Source: Pseudoscleropodium purum
Lineage: Eukaryota > Streptophyta > Bryopsida > Hypnales > Brachytheciaceae
Direction of reading: 5' to 3'
DNA: 64,000 nucleotides
Assembly: GCA_963969395.1 (NCBI GenBank)
Contig: OZ017796.1
Location: 42,336,243 to 42,400,242, forward strand
Part shown: positions 35,101 to 48,329 of the stretch, piece after piece
Layout: each line of letters starts with the position of its first letter
Numbering within the stretch: the first letter of the stretch is position 1
Translations under genes and position numbers: made by a program
Notes under the pieces: model-generated
Seen by the model: the letters and a program-made list of their open reading frames with translations, nothing else
The model's database searches: none
Told to the model about the DNA's origin: nothing

Positions 35101-37059
35101 AAAAGTGCTTAGTTCTCATTGTAGAATTGTTAAGTGAATTTAAAGGCAATTCTCTTCATGTTCTTACATCATGTTATATTCAAAAATATGCAACAACAAC
35201 AATTCCTTGAATTCTTCCCACCTTTCAAGATATATCAAGTCTTCATAAATGTCTTTGTCATCTTTGCAAGGTTTGAGGGTCTAAATAATGTTTTTTAGGA
35301 ATTAACTTGTAAGTCTAAACTTTGACAATATTCTTTTCTATCAAGTGAAGCACTTGTCTACTACCATCTTGCAAAGGGAAAGTCATTTTTTAGTCACCAC
35401 CCTTGTTATGCTTGGATGACATGAAACAATATGTATATATATATATATATAATGGGATCATAGTATTCAAGAATTCTAGATTGGCCCAAGGTACTAGAAA
35501 TTTGGCTAATCCTTACAAGTATAAATTAGACTAGACAGAAGGCACTTTCTTTAGAGCATGCATGCTTCGTCTCAAAGCATGTGAGGCTATGACTAGCTCC
35601 ATGTTGTCTTTTCATTATGTCAAGAGTTTTTGAGGCTATTATATTTAAACATGAAAATCCTATCAATCCTAGCCTAATTAGTATTTGAACATACCAACAA
35701 TTGAATATTGAAGCAAGTGGAAGAGTTTTCAAAATGTGAACGGAAACATTGTTAGTATTACTATGCTATCATTTCTAGGACTTAGAACCATAATATGTAT
35801 GGAAACTTGGAAGTCGTACATTTTGAAATGTATACTACATTTCTATTGGTATGTTCTTAGAATTCTTATGCCCCAATTTTGTTCACATGGTTGTAGTTGC
35901 AAATCTACAATTAGTAGCCAACAATATTATATAAAGCGCAAGTACCTTTGTTACTTCTTTAGGTATTTCTACGAGATGAATCCCAAAGAAGAGAACTTCA
36001 TTCATACTGTTAGCTTCCACTTTAATAAAGTGAAGCTATTCCTATCTAAGGTATGAATTATCATTTGAAGTAGATAACTAAAGATGTCTATAGTTCTTGT
36101 AGTATTGTAATTGCTCTTCTAATTTTTCTAAGAATTAATATATCTTCACATCTTGATGTGCTTTGAATAGTCCATTTGGATATTAGTAGTGTAAGACAAA
36201 TTCTTGAGGAATGGTTTGGAAAGGTTGGGAATAGGACATTGTTCTATAATTTTGCAATAATTCATAAATGCAAAGTTCTAAAATCTCAAATTGAATCTAT
36301 GAAATGGCATGTTTGATAGAGTTTCTATTGAACTAATATTTGGATTGTTTGAACAATTTACTTGAAGACTTTGTTGAAGTTTTTTAGATTTGGTGTGACT
36401 AGATTATCTTCCATGGTTATAGGATACTTTTGCTTTACGCAATTATAGATTAAAAAAAAGCCTAAAAATAATAATAGTACATAAACATAGACATTGCTTT
36501 TCGAAATTTAAGAGTATAATCTTGAAAATTCTAGTTTTTTGGGGGGTTCTAAGCTTTAGGCTTAAAAAATTTAGGTTCAAGGCTCAAGAGGTTCACATTT
36601 CTAGGCTCACACTCTAACATTATTGGGGTGTTGTTTGAGTTCTTAGATGCTATTTGTAAAAGTCAAACAAGTTTAAGTTTTTGTATTTCTTTTAACAAAA
36701 AGAGATTAGCTTTTTTGCATTAATGGATAAGAGTAAAAATACAACCATGCAAGCATGGACTAGGGCAAAATACCCCCAACAAGTAATTAAAGCTATCCAA
36801 TTCCCGTGAGGGAATAGAGTTTGCCCTGTGATGTACTACTATGAGTTCTCATACAAGCAAGGGCCCTTTTGCATCCTTGGAAAGGAATCCTCTCTAGTGA
36901 ACCAAATTGTCTTCTATAACTCCTTAACTCATTCCAATCCTTGAATTTACTAATAAGTCCCTCCTCCACGTATGTAGCAAAGCATAATATACCATCTTGG
37001 AAAAGACCATTGTCTAATTATCTATACCTTAAATTATAGGCTATTTGTTTTATTTGTTA
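32101..37059. other. Long AT-rich intergenic stretch
   Basis: Nearly 5 kb without a gene I can support. It holds a GT microsatellite at 32330-32344 and an AT microsatellite at about 35432-35450. Several frames of 65-106 codons (33.87, 35.74 kb) have composition like old transposon coding sequence but no motif I recognise. Confidence 0.45.
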
Positions 37060-37260
37060 CTGTGAAATCTCTTTGATCGTATGTCCTCCAATCATGTTTT
37101 TGGTACCATTGGAAAGCCCTTCACAAAGAAGAAAGTACAAAACTTCATTTTGTCACATCCCTAAACCACAAAAAGATATTGAATTTTGAAGTTCTTAAAA
37201 ATTAAAAAAATTAAAAATTTACTTTTACTTTTATTTAATCCTTGAACACCAAGGCAAACA
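37060..37260 (+). repeat. Fragment of the 30.8-31.5 kb TIR element family
   Basis: It shares TTGGTACCATTGGAAA (also at 31071) and ATTGAATTTTGAAGTT followed by an AATTAAAAATTTA and TTTTATTTT tract (also at 31330-31385). The ends of the element are not visible, so this is an internal relic. Confidence 0.5.
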
Positions 37261-37430
37261 TTTCGTGTCTAATGGATGACAAGGAATCAAACCATATAGG
37301 ACAAAAGTGCAACTTTTCATCCTCAAAATTCATTTTGAAAAGGGAAGATTTTTTATAGTAGTTTGACTAGCAATGACTATTTTACAATTTTGGAGGTTAG
37401 TGATTCACACAGTAATAGAAAAGGATGATT

Positions 37431-37966
37431 TCAAGGGTCACCCCTTTGGCATTTAAGGGTTAAGGAGATTAAGGAGGGCTGTGGCAACAGCACAAAGCAC
37501 ACCAGTACATTGTTATGTGTAGAGAAGCGGAGATAAACACCACTAGGCATAAATTTCCTGGAAACTTGCTGGGCAGAGCTGACGATCATAAAAGACTTTT
37601 CAACCAAGCACCACACCCATAGTCCGCGAAGCTTTGCCAAATGCTCAGCGTGATGGCGTTGTGATCCCATGCCTCGCACTGGAAAATCGTTTGGTTTCTT
37701 GCAATCTAAATGTTCCACAGCGTTCAGGCCTCTGAGGAGGATCCAGACCATAGTAGCTTGCTTGGGACCGGAACCCCAAAGATGGCATGTAACTTAGCCA
37801 ATTGGGGATCAAGCAAGGGTTCATTAATGGCACACAAAGGGCGCCCGAAAATAAGACTGAGGGTTAACAGTGGCCGAAGGGGGGTAAGTTGCGTAAGAGC
37901 CCACCTTGGCGCACCAGTGTAATGCAGAAAACTTTGACATTGAACAAGCATTATGATATAATCCAT
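37431..37966 (-). pseudogene. Possible degenerate coding relic, unidentified
   Basis: Two minus-strand open frames overlap at about 37724-37751 in different phases: 80 codons from 37966 and about 106 codons from 37751. Both have protein-like composition (Leu, Pro, Trp, Cys and charged residues), and the second continues where the first stops, as if one frame had been broken by a frameshift. I recognise no domain; a transposon relic is the most likely origin. Composition is GC-richer than the flanks. Confidence 0.25.
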
Positions 37967-38652
37967 ATATCATCTCCCACTGTGTCAAAAAATGACGGCT
38001 GTGAGGCAGATTGTCCTGATAACAATGCTACTCCATTCTACATCCTCATGGTTACACCAAATGGTTTAATCATAGGGGCAACTCCAAGAGCATGGACAGA
38101 TTAAGCAACTCCTACCTTACACACATCTGTCAATAGCAGGTTTGAAGGTTTACTCACTTTCTGTGTTTACTTTTGGTGGCTAATCTAGGATGAACCAGGT
38201 GGGATTATTCCTGTAGACCACAAAACTTTTATATCACAAGACTTTTATACATTTCAAATGCTCAAATGCTTATTCAGATGATTTTAGGTGTACTTACCTC
38301 AGATCTTATGGAAAGCTTCTGAAGGGGATGTCTCATATTTGATGTAGAATAAATTTTGGCCAGACTTACAGAGCAAGGGGCACAGAAGTGCTGAGCAGAG
38401 TCACCTGGACTGTTACAAAGATTGGAAGTATTCTCATCGGCATCCTTTGTAATTAATGCTGCTCAACCTGGGGACAATCTTTCTGCAAGGAGCCTCTACT
38501 GATTTGAAACTCGAAGGGCGCACTTCTAGTCGGTTCAGAAGTTCCAACTTGAACGCAAAAATTGCCAATTAGTAAATTGCGTTACAATTAATCAAAAGAA
38601 TTTTCTTACAAAATGCGGAAGTGGAGAAGTGTCAGATCAACTCAGGAACTGT
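37967..38652. other. 3' flank of FIGL1
   Basis: No separate gene seen. It probably includes the 3' untranslated region of the FIGL1 gene ending at 38653. Confidence 0.4.
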
Positions 38653-41600
38653 CTACAGAGCCAGACTACCAAATTGCCGATTCCAGTCTTCATACATCCC
38701 AAGTTCATTAGGAGAAACTGAAGGCCGAACTTGTTGCAAAGCACTGATGAAGTCCTGCAAGACAACCACCACAAATGTCATTTCAACAGCATATTCAAAG
38801 GGTCAAAGAGAAACAACAGCAGTCGAAGTAATACACTAGGACTTTGCGATAAGCCAAGTAGGCAAGATAGAACTATCATACGGTTAAGTTAATGTTCTTA
38901 TGAACATCGTCACTACATCCTCACACACGACCAGGTTCAACAAATGGTATCCAACCTGTAAGGAAATAGGCCTCATATCATGTTGACTGATGCTGCTAAT
39001 ATCTTTGCCCTGCATTAAAAGTTCTCTGAGGGGACCCATTGACGCCTCCTTAACAAGATTTTTCATATCTGAGCCAGAATAACCTGCAGAATCACAAAAC
39101 CCCTCTTTAGCAGAAGAAAATACAAACAACATCATGTCTAGAGTGAGTGACGCAATTTTACTTCATAAAATGCCCAGTTCCGCTATGTCCTTCGATTTCG
39201 ATTCAAAACAGTGACCCAAATGATGGTCACAAGGTATCTACCATCTGTGGTTGTACAAACAGAACTAACATCCTCATCTGTCAAAGAAAGGAGCCCATCT
39301 CTTTGCAAAAGGCTGCGGATGATCCACGCTCTTGCCTCTGTACCCAAACACGATAACCAGTCAGGTCACGAGTACATTGCAAGTATGCTTTGGTGTATGA
39401 ACTCAAAACACTCTACCAACTAATGCCAGAGCGTACAAGGCAATACCGTGAGAAGGCAGAGGAATATAGAGTCGCTTGGAAAGGCGTCGCCGAGCAGCTT
39501 CATCAAGCTCTTGAGGTCTATTTGTTGCTCCTGTTAAGCATCAAAAAGATTAAAACGGACTACATCATTACAAGGTGTATGGTTGGTATATATTTTTCAA
39601 TACATATATATTTAAAATCAAGTAATCCTGCCAGTGCATCGTTTAAGTACTTATGACATAAGAGACCCTCGTATAGATGTATCCATAAGAACCTTTCTTA
39701 GGTTAAGCACATAATATTGCCTCAAAAGGACTTCCAAGAAGACAAAACAGAAGGACAAGACCAAACTTACCAATTAGAAGGATTTGTTCGTTACCACTTC
39801 CACAACCTTCCATCTCAATCAAAAATTGAGTCTTCAATCTTCTACTAGACTCATGTTCTCCTTCTGATTTTCGCTGTATTGACAGGAAGCACCGGTATGA
39901 GGTCTAAACCAGATATCTCCATAAATGTGCAGGGCGTCAAAGTAGTGTGAAAAAGGTTCAGTCCATAAGCGAAAGCTTTTTTGAAAGGATTTTTAGAATT
40001 AAATTGCTTACTTGTGATAACAAAGAGTCAATCTCATCAATGAAAATCACAGCAGGCTGACGACAACTGGCAACTCCAAAGAGGGCTCTGACCAGCTTTT
40101 CACCTTCACCTATCTGCCAATGACGTCTCCCATCAATGATTAGCAAGTCCATGGATATATAGCAAGCCTATCAAACACTCAGGCTTGCATGAATCCCAAT
40201 TCCACCATAGCAACACAAGGTGTAGGCAACCTGTTCAAGATCTATTGATTCTTCCTTTTCTGTGGGATGAACATATACGATGAATAACTAGTAATCCGCA
40301 CAGCAATAAGATTACCCATTTGCTTGTCAACGAGCTGGCAGATATGGAGAAAAATGTCGCCTTCGCTTCTCCAGCAATTGCTTTTCCGATCATAGTCTTT
40401 CCCGTACCCTGATAAATATAGAGCCAATTGCCTTCAGCAAACTAAGGATACGAATCACAAGACAACGCTTGAACATAATTACCGATAAGTTTTATCTAAA
40501 TTAAGAAGTGTCAATGGGAAATGCGATACTTACAGGAGGGCCAAAAAGCAAGAGCCCTTTGCCAGGAGCACGACAACCTTGGAAGATATCTGGGCGTAGG
40601 AGAGGCCAGATCACCATTTCCGTGACACATTTCTTGGCATGCTCCAGCCCCGCTGCCAAACAAGCCATTGTAAATCAGTCAGAACTAAGATATCTTGAAA
40701 ATAATTGGAAATGAGTCATACATATATAGTAAATGAATTGGGGAATTTTAGTATGTATACGTAACATACATCACTTTGTAAGATCCATAAAACTAGTGTT
40801 TCTCATGTGCCACAGATTAATTACCAATGTCATCCCATCGAACATTGGGATCTTGATCCATGATTTCGTTGCTGACATGTTCCAGAAGACGAGGCTCCAG
40901 ATTCTTCAATCTATCAGGTAGTTCCCCATCTGGTCCAGCTAGTAGCTCCATGCTACATCCAAATCCATCACGTAAGAAGATCATTCGACGAATAGCAAAT
41001 AACTATTATATTGCCATTCTTGAGCAGAAGATTGAGGGAAGTCGACCAAATGGGAACCTACCAGCACATTACTCTTCCCGGAACACCACAGGAAAGATTG
41101 ATGAGAAAACATGCATATAATTCATTTAAAACTAACGGAACATTGACATTAACTTCGAAGGGAGTGCAATAGACAATTTGCCTCACTGTGAGTTTATGTC
41201 AGTACAGTAAATGAGCATAAATTCATGCATGACAAAAAGCTGCTCCAGAGCTCACCATTTTCGAGTTGAGTCCTCTGCTGCAGTGCTACCGTTATTTCCA
41301 GAAGGTCCACGAGGCATAGAAACGGCACCCGCAGCAGCTCCAGCTGTGGCTGCAGCTCCACCTCCACCTCGTACTGGAGGTATGAAAGAGCCACGAACTC
41401 CACGTCTTGACATCCCTAAAGTCTTCCCGGGCGGTCGGGGAGCAGCGGAGGTACTCGGTCCATTTTGATAAGAATTCGACGTGGGTGCTCCTCCATTCTT
41501 TTTGGCTTGGTCTAATGCCTGCCAAACCCCAAGGAGGATGGTTACACGATCACTGGATTAAGCTAATTAAACCAACTTTAGCCTAAAGGAAAATAAAAGA

Positions 41601-43693
41601 GTAAGTTATATCCAAATCTCAGGGTCTTCAGTGAAATTCGACAGCATCAAGATTACTCTTCCTTCATCGAACTGTTACATGATTCAACATGGGCTTTAAC
41701 TTTTAAGTTAAACTAGTGCACTCGATTAACGTTCATAAACAGAGTAAGAGTTGGCTGAGTCATGAAGTGTAAAACTTCATTCGCATTTACGATTTGAAAT
41801 CTCATGGGGACGCACCAATTTTTGCTTTGCAGTAACAAAGCTAACTGGTGGAGGTTCATACGGAGAATCATCGTCAGTGCTTATCTCGTCCTTAGTGGCT
41901 TCCCTGAAAGATTTCTTGAACTTCTCAGGCTTCCTCTTAGCTCCGTACGGATTGCTTGGTCTCTTGCGGTTAAAACTGTAAGGATTAATCTTTTCTTCCG
42001 ATTCAGGAGAGGGTGAACGATCATTGTCTTTGATTTCTGTCGTCATCCGGCGGTATGGTCCAGATGTAGGAAAGGTAGCCGCAGTATAATTCGATTTTTG
42101 GGCAGGCTCTGGTAAACTAATATCTGCAACACATATGATAGAGATTTTAAAGTGCAAGTTCGCCACAAGCTGTAAATGCTAACAGTATTGCGAACTTCAT
42201 TATTCATCATCCAGGAGATACTTATCCTGAAAAAGTATGGGTGCTCGAAGTCAAAATTCCTTGCACATGTTACTAAGGATAAGCAGAAGATTAAGTAAAT
42301 AAGGTAATAACCAATATAACATTAAGCTAAAGAATAAAGGAAGATACCAAGTCATTAGCCCAAGTGAGATTGCCAGCCTACCTTCCACGCAAGGGGCAGT
42401 TTCGATACCCTTTTGTTGCCCATGAGTATAGAGAGATGTGAGCCTAGACTGCATGAATCCTTTACTAGACCTTAAAACGTCAGCCTCTTCTTTCCTTTCA
42501 CAATATCCAGCCTGATACGAACCTCCCATTGTTGGAGTTTTCACCTCAGACACAAGAGAGTTTGATATGTCCTTTGTGCTGCACTGCGCCTGCCAATATC
42601 ACCAAATGTCGCACATGAAATATTTTGCTGGTGACCGTGCTCTATATTTTTATGTGGATCATGAAACACTGTAACACGGAAATTAGCAAACAGCATTTGC
42701 CTACACAAGTTGAAGAAGCACGATAGTACAAAGTGTACGTCTGAGAAAGATGAAAAATCAAGAACTTACTGTAATGCCCTCAGGCCTTGATCTCTGCACA
42801 AAGGCTCGGTAAAATTTTGCGTTCTTGATTTTCTCGATATCTACAGCTTTACCCTGCCGAAACTTGAATCCAGGAGAAGCATTTGCTCGTTCCAGTGCTA
42901 CCCTGTCGGAGTACCAAAACAACCGAAATTCGGTAAGATTGCAGAGACGAAACAACTCTAATAGAAGCAAAGATCATGAAGTGCCCATCCCTAAAAAGGA
43001 TGGTATCCCCTGTTCAATTACAAAACGCAAGCGGGCCAGAAGGATCAGGTGATTGCTTCTAGAAAACCTCAATGTCGTACATTAGGAAAAAATGATTAAA
43101 GATGTAACGAACCCTTGTTATATCGACCTCTTCAGGCAGGAACTTGATGCTCATATTAAGAATCTACCGAGCACTGTCCACTTATCAATCGAGAGGTGCA
43201 GATTGACAACTCCACACTCTCTGGTGATCAATGCAGTCATAGTAAATGAGCGTAAAAACTAGAGTTAAGATCAGAGAGTTTGATTCCAAAACGTGCTTAT
43301 CGATGTACCCCCGAATATAATTTATCATCGCCCTTCACTATGGTAAAATCCAAGCACTAAGTTTAATCGCCGGACACATATCTAAATGGCTTGTGCAATA
43401 CCGCATATTGAAATAACACACCTGTCAACTTGTGTTTCCAGGTTGGCAGCTCCAATCTTTTCCAGCACGTGCTTCTTAATCGGCTCAATATATGTTACAT
43501 CCTCAGCTGTTTCGCATTCACTCTCCAAGAATCCGAGCAATCGAAGACTAAGGCCTAAGGCAGTCTCTGCGTCCCCTCTATTAAAGGCTGCATCTACACC
43601 GAAAAGAAGCGAATGCAACCTGTGAATCTTCTGCTGCACTCTTCCCTTCGTGAGATCAACAACCACAGCGGTCTCCGCTTGTGTTTTCCCCAT
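38653..43693 (-). CDS. FIGL1: FIGL1, fidgetin-like AAA ATPase
   Basis: Fourteen exons, all GT-AG with consistent phase: 43693-43422, 42902-42770, 42589-42382, 42123-41816, 41518-41256, 40952-40825, 40652-40534, 40408-40316, 40113-40012, 39873-39771, 39530-39447, 39337-39242, 39083-38956, 38754-38653. They give 712 residues. The start is the first ATG (MGKTQ). Exon 4 ends with FVTAKQKL (300-307), like the F-x-TAK segment of the RAD51-binding region of FIGL1/FIGNL1. The AAA core follows: Walker A GPPGTGKT (475-482), pore IGEGEK (509-514), Walker [10 protein letters not shown] (529-537), sensor GATNRP (577-582), and the RRR arginine finger region (590-592). The C-terminal Vps4-type end is [13 protein letters not shown]. 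It belongs to the katanin/spastin/fidgetin clade. In plants FIGL1 limits meiotic crossovers by acting with FLIP on RAD51/DMC1 filaments. All catalytic motifs are intact; Arabidopsis FIGL1 is about 680 residues. Confidence 0.96.
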
Positions 43694-44655
43694 TTCTTGG
43701 TTCACAGCACAAGCTCAACACTAATTTCATCCATGCCACCCTATTATCGTTTCACTTCGTTTCCCTTCGCCCTACTAAGTACACAAGCATGTCGTTGCTC
43801 CCTAAAAACCAAGCAACTGAGGTGACTGTCGTTGTCCCTCCGTCCAATTCCCGCATCCTGCACACCGAACAGCATGAGATTCAAGTCTTGAAATAGAAAA
43901 CCTGCTCACTCAATTTCGCATTACGTGTTCGGGGACCGACGGATACAAAGCCAAGCGTCGCAGTGAGATGCGATCATTTCAACAAAAGTCCTAAGACATG
44001 ATACTTAAGAGATGGGGAAGAGATTACACTACACTGCACAGACGCTCATCAAGACTCTACTTCTAAGACATGAACACGCACAACCAAAACAAAAAGTCTC
44101 AAGCACCACAGAGTCACGCCAATCGAGCATAGAACAGATAGAAAACAACGTGAGCCTAACTACAGAACCTCACCGTCTCTCAGTACTCACTGCACCGCAA
44201 CTAAACACTCGCAAAATCAAAAAATTGCTTACTGGACAATCGAACAAACCCTAACGACGACACGACCTGAAATGATTCAAATTCAAATTCCACAGGAACG
44301 AAAGCACAATCGAAGTAGACCTTCCAGAAACGGAAAGCGGTGAAGTGTCGGTGCGCGAGAGCTGGAGGACAAGAGAGATGGAAAGTCAAATGGCGGGGTA
44401 GTCAGTAGAGCTGCGCATTTGAATGCCCGGGACAGGGGACGGACATGGATTGCTTGCTGGTGACGAGCGAAGTGAACTGGAGTAGACGGAGGCCACAGTA
44501 GTGAATTGGCGCGAAGAAGAGAGACGCGCCGCGGTTTTCCCTATAACCGGTGGTCAGATGGTATGACCGTGGTGTAGGCCCTCAATTGCGAGCGGCGCGG
44601 GTGCCCGTGCTCGAGCGACCCGGTCCGGCCTAGAATGCCGTTCCCATTGGAGATG
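43694..44655. promoter_or_regulatory. Upstream region of FIGL1
   Basis: GC-richer flank directly upstream of the FIGL1 start codon and the expected place for its 5' leader and promoter. I see no convincing TATA box and cannot place the transcription start. No divergent gene is recognised on the plus strand. Confidence 0.4.
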
Positions 44656-44674
44656 AACATTAAGGTAGGGTAGC
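44656..44674 (+). repeat. Solo transposon-end-like sequence
   Basis: TTAAGGTAGGGTAGCCC here is identical over 16 bp (TAAGGTAGGGTAGCCC) to the left end of the decayed element at 1841 and close to the TIR of the 53.9-54.2 kb element. No matching opposite end was found, so this is either an eroded copy or the border of the motif-rich tract that follows. Confidence 0.4.
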
Positions 44675-44739
44675 CCATTCCCGTCTCTTTGATCATTGCA
44701 TGATATATACGGAATTTAGACTTATAGTCTTGCAAAATT

Positions 44740-47050
44740 TTTATTTTTGGACAATTTTCTGTGAATAGTGTAAATAGGGACAATTTGACAAATAATTCAC
44801 ATAATAGAGTAATAATATAGACAAATTGTCAAATTAAAAAAGATATAAAGAGCTATCAAAGGTTTAGGATTGTAAAGGACAATTTGACTTGGCATCTAGG
44901 TCCAAATAATTGTCTTCAAACATAGGATATAGTTGGTCAATTTGTCATTTGGCTCTCTCTCTTAATTTTTTTTGCTTTTGTCAATTTGGTCCTATTAACT
45001 TTGTGTAATTAGCTCATATCAGTGTACCTATTGTTTTTAGCAATTTGTCTTGAGTGATTATTTATGTGATTGAATTTGGATTCAGTGATTGGACTAGTTT
45101 GTGGTTGTGAGTCAAATTGATTTGTGTGATTCAATTCCAATGATTGGAATTTTTTATATGAGTTTTGAGCAATTTGTCTAAATTGTGATTGTATTATTGT
45201 ATGATGGGTTGAGTAAGTTGTCTCTATATTCATTGATAATAAATTTATATGCTTGAACTATTATAATTAAGTTTGGAATTTTAGAGCTATTTGTGGAATT
45301 CTTCCAATGTTGAAAGTTGGTTATAGACAAATTGACTTGTGTTGGAATTGTGAAAGAAAGGGAAGTTTTTTTAAGATGCTAAGTTGAGTAATGTTGAAAG
45401 TTAATTTGTCCAAGTTGTGTAACCAGCTTATGAATTGGCTAAATGGAATTGAAGTTTGTAATTTGAATTATTTAAGTTAAAATATTATGATGATTATGAA
45501 TGTTGTATGTTGTTTGATAAATTGTCTAATTGATGATGTTATGTGAATTATAATTTATTGTATATGTGAATGTTGGTGTTTAAATAATTTGCTTAACTAT
45601 ATGCATAAACAACTTGAGAGATTAAATTCTAAATTCAAATTGAGTACTAGTCCATGAATGAATTGAGAGATTAAAGACAAATTGTCTAGTTAACTTGATG
45701 CTAGATCGAGTGGAGACCAAGAACTTCAAGAATCAAGACAATTTGATGCTGGAACCCACAAAGTTGAAGCTAATAGCAGTAAAAGTGAACCAACCAAGAT
45801 CCAATGTGTTGTATGAAGGCAAGTTGTCTGGAATTGTTCAAGTTATAATTGGTAAGTGAAATTAAAAGATCCTTACCTTATGTTGAAATTTGTTTAATTA
45901 TTATTGGACGGATTATTGTAATTGTAATCTACATTGAGCTAGTGTTGAAATGTTATAAACACTAAGTTGATATAAGTAAGAGAGAATTTGACAAATTTAC
46001 AAATTATGGAACCTATGGTGAGTAGGACTAGAGTCTTTGAATTAAAATAATTAGCTTGACAAGTTGTCTAGTGAATTAGAATATGAATTTTAACGTGAGA
46101 TGTTAATTAAATACTACAAATTGTCTTAGATTGGATTATAGTTGGTAAGATTGTAACTATAACTTGATAAATTGTCTGTAAATTGGGCTACAAGAAAAAT
46201 TATACATGATAGTGTATTATTTTCTTATTTACAAATTGTGAAGATTTATAAGGACAAGTAGTGAAACTATAGTGGAAATAAATATATTGAATTAGAAATA
46301 TTTTGATAAATAAAAATGAACAAATTGACTGGATGGATAGGAGTGAGAAATAATTGTTCCTAGAACAAAGAGCAAATTGTCTCGATGTCCTCTTTGTGAT
46401 AAATTTATACTATCACCGTATAAATTTAACTTGAAAAGTTGATAATTATTAAACTACTAAATTGTTATAATTAAATTATAAAGACAAATTGTTTTGAGCA
46501 TATGATTTATGTTGTTACTGAATAAGGAATTAAAGGAATAATTAAGTTTGTGCCTTGTATATTTTGTATAGTTTTGGAAAACTAATAAGTTGTTGTAGAT
46601 GGAAGAATAAATAAAGGAGCAAATAGAGATTTATTATACACTCATTTCCATTGCATTTAGTTAGAGACAAATTGCCCATAGGACCATGACTAGTTTGATA
46701 TTCATTTAACTAGTAATTAGGCTAGTTAAATAGTGACGGCCCGACAAATTGTTTCAAATATAAAAATTATTATAATTAAGGAATGTGTACTCTTATATAA
46801 ATATTAATACATTATGCATTTGATAAGTGTCTAGATCATGCATGATAAATTGCCTATCAAACTTGACAAATTTTCCAAAAATTCCCTTAGAATACTAGAT
46901 AGGACCAGGACAACATTTCATGCGTCCATAGCATTATTTAATAGATTGGCCACCAAATTAAACCTTGGAATATAGGAATATTGTAAATTCTTTGATATAG
47001 TAAAATTATTGTCTAAATCCTATAGCAATTTGACTTGCAAGTGACTTCTA
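44740..47050. repeat. 2.3-kb tract with dispersed GACAAATTGTC-type palindromic motif
   Basis: By eye there are about 25-30 full or near copies of GACAAATTGTC or its half GACAATTTG/CAAATTGTC. Clear examples are at 44779, 44820, 44878, 44938, 45041, 45170, 45326, 45516, 45676, 45737, 46058, 46116, 46166, 46320, 46483, 46665 and 46743. Spacing is irregular, about 40-200 bp, and the sequence between copies is not itself repeated. No gene is present. The motif is nearly absent in the AT-rich sequence just outside. Such arrays are known as subterminal transposase-binding repeats of plant DNA transposons; that role is only a guess here. Confidence 0.7.
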
Positions 47051-48290
47051 GCTGCAAAACATTAGACTATTTGATGGTTCCCCTTAGATTTGGAACCTTT
47101 CTACTATAGTCCTAGGTTTTGGGAAATAAGCAAAACTTAGACTACAAGACTCATTGTATTTACAAATTTATTTAATTCTAAGAAGAAAGTTAAAATAGGG
47201 GATATTTCACATATATTTTGGTCAACTCATTTTTAAAAAAACAAAGATACATTACATGTGGTGAAAACAAAATCATCAATATTGCTTCTCTTTAGATGCT
47301 AATGTGATTTTCATGATTCTCCAAACCATTCTAAAGTTTAAAGAGTTTCTTCTTAGTATTCTTCAAGGTCTAGATAGGTTCCTATGATCTCAATTTTTGG
47401 CATAATTTTTTGAAACTTTTTTTGAACTTTTTGGCATAAATGATATCTGTTTTAACATTGCCTCTTGGCCTACCCAAAACCTGAAGCAAGTTTTATGAAA
47501 AGCTTTTATTGACCATGGATAACTTGCTTGGTTCAAAACTACCAAACTTTGTGCTCTCTACCCCAACAAAGCCAGCATCTTCCTCAAGTAGTTTGACAAT
47601 ATATGGCTTCAAAATGATTTCTTTGGCAAGAGGGTCCATCTTAAGATGAGCTAGAAGTTGGCTCAACCTAAGATGAGGGGTGGAGGTGGGGGTGGGGGTG
47701 GAGGGGTGGGATTTGCTTGTAGTTGTTTTACTTCTAGTTGACCATGGGGGCCACTTCAATGCTTATTGTTGTGGCAAGTTTTGAGGCTTGTTCCTCTGGT
47801 TCTATATACTTTTTCTTTATCAATGGAATTTGTCCATGTGTTTCAGGAAAAAAATGATTAACTTATTGGGAATTCAATTTTTATTTCAATCAGGGCTATA
47901 GAAAAAAGTTATACCATCCTAATTGAAAAACAAGTGAAGGAAGCAATAAAAATAAATGAAAATAAAATATTTTAAAAAACAATTATTCTCATATATTATA
48001 TTTTTTTAATTTGGAAAGATTTTTTGCCATTTGAATAAGTGATGTGAAAGATATATAGCATCTTGTTTGGAGGGCATCCAAAAAAAAAGTTCTACATGGT
48101 TTAATTCACTTGCTAAAACAACATCACTATTGGAATCAATGTGTTTCAATTCCATCTTAGAGCTCTAAACAATTTGTTTTTTCTTTCTATCTTACACCTA
48201 CTACTTAACAAATTTTTAATGAATAAAAATCTTATTTTATTTTCTAAAATTAAAAAATTGAAATTGAAAATCTAAAATTATACAACAATT
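47051..48290. other. AT-rich intergenic stretch with a G-rich run
   Basis: No supported gene. A minus-strand frame at 47493-47759 (88 codons) has protein-like composition in its second half but no recognised domain. A G-rich run lies at 47677-47710. Confidence 0.4.
47677..47710 (+). other. G-rich run with G-quadruplex potential
   Basis: Five runs of three or more G are separated by one- to four-base loops (GGGG, GGGGG, GGGGG, GGGG, GGG) within 34 bases, in an otherwise AT-rich region. This fits the usual G-quadruplex pattern; function is unknown. Confidence 0.6.
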
Positions 48291-48329
48291 TTATGCTAAG
48301 GAGATTCAATGTCTTATCATTAGATGAGA

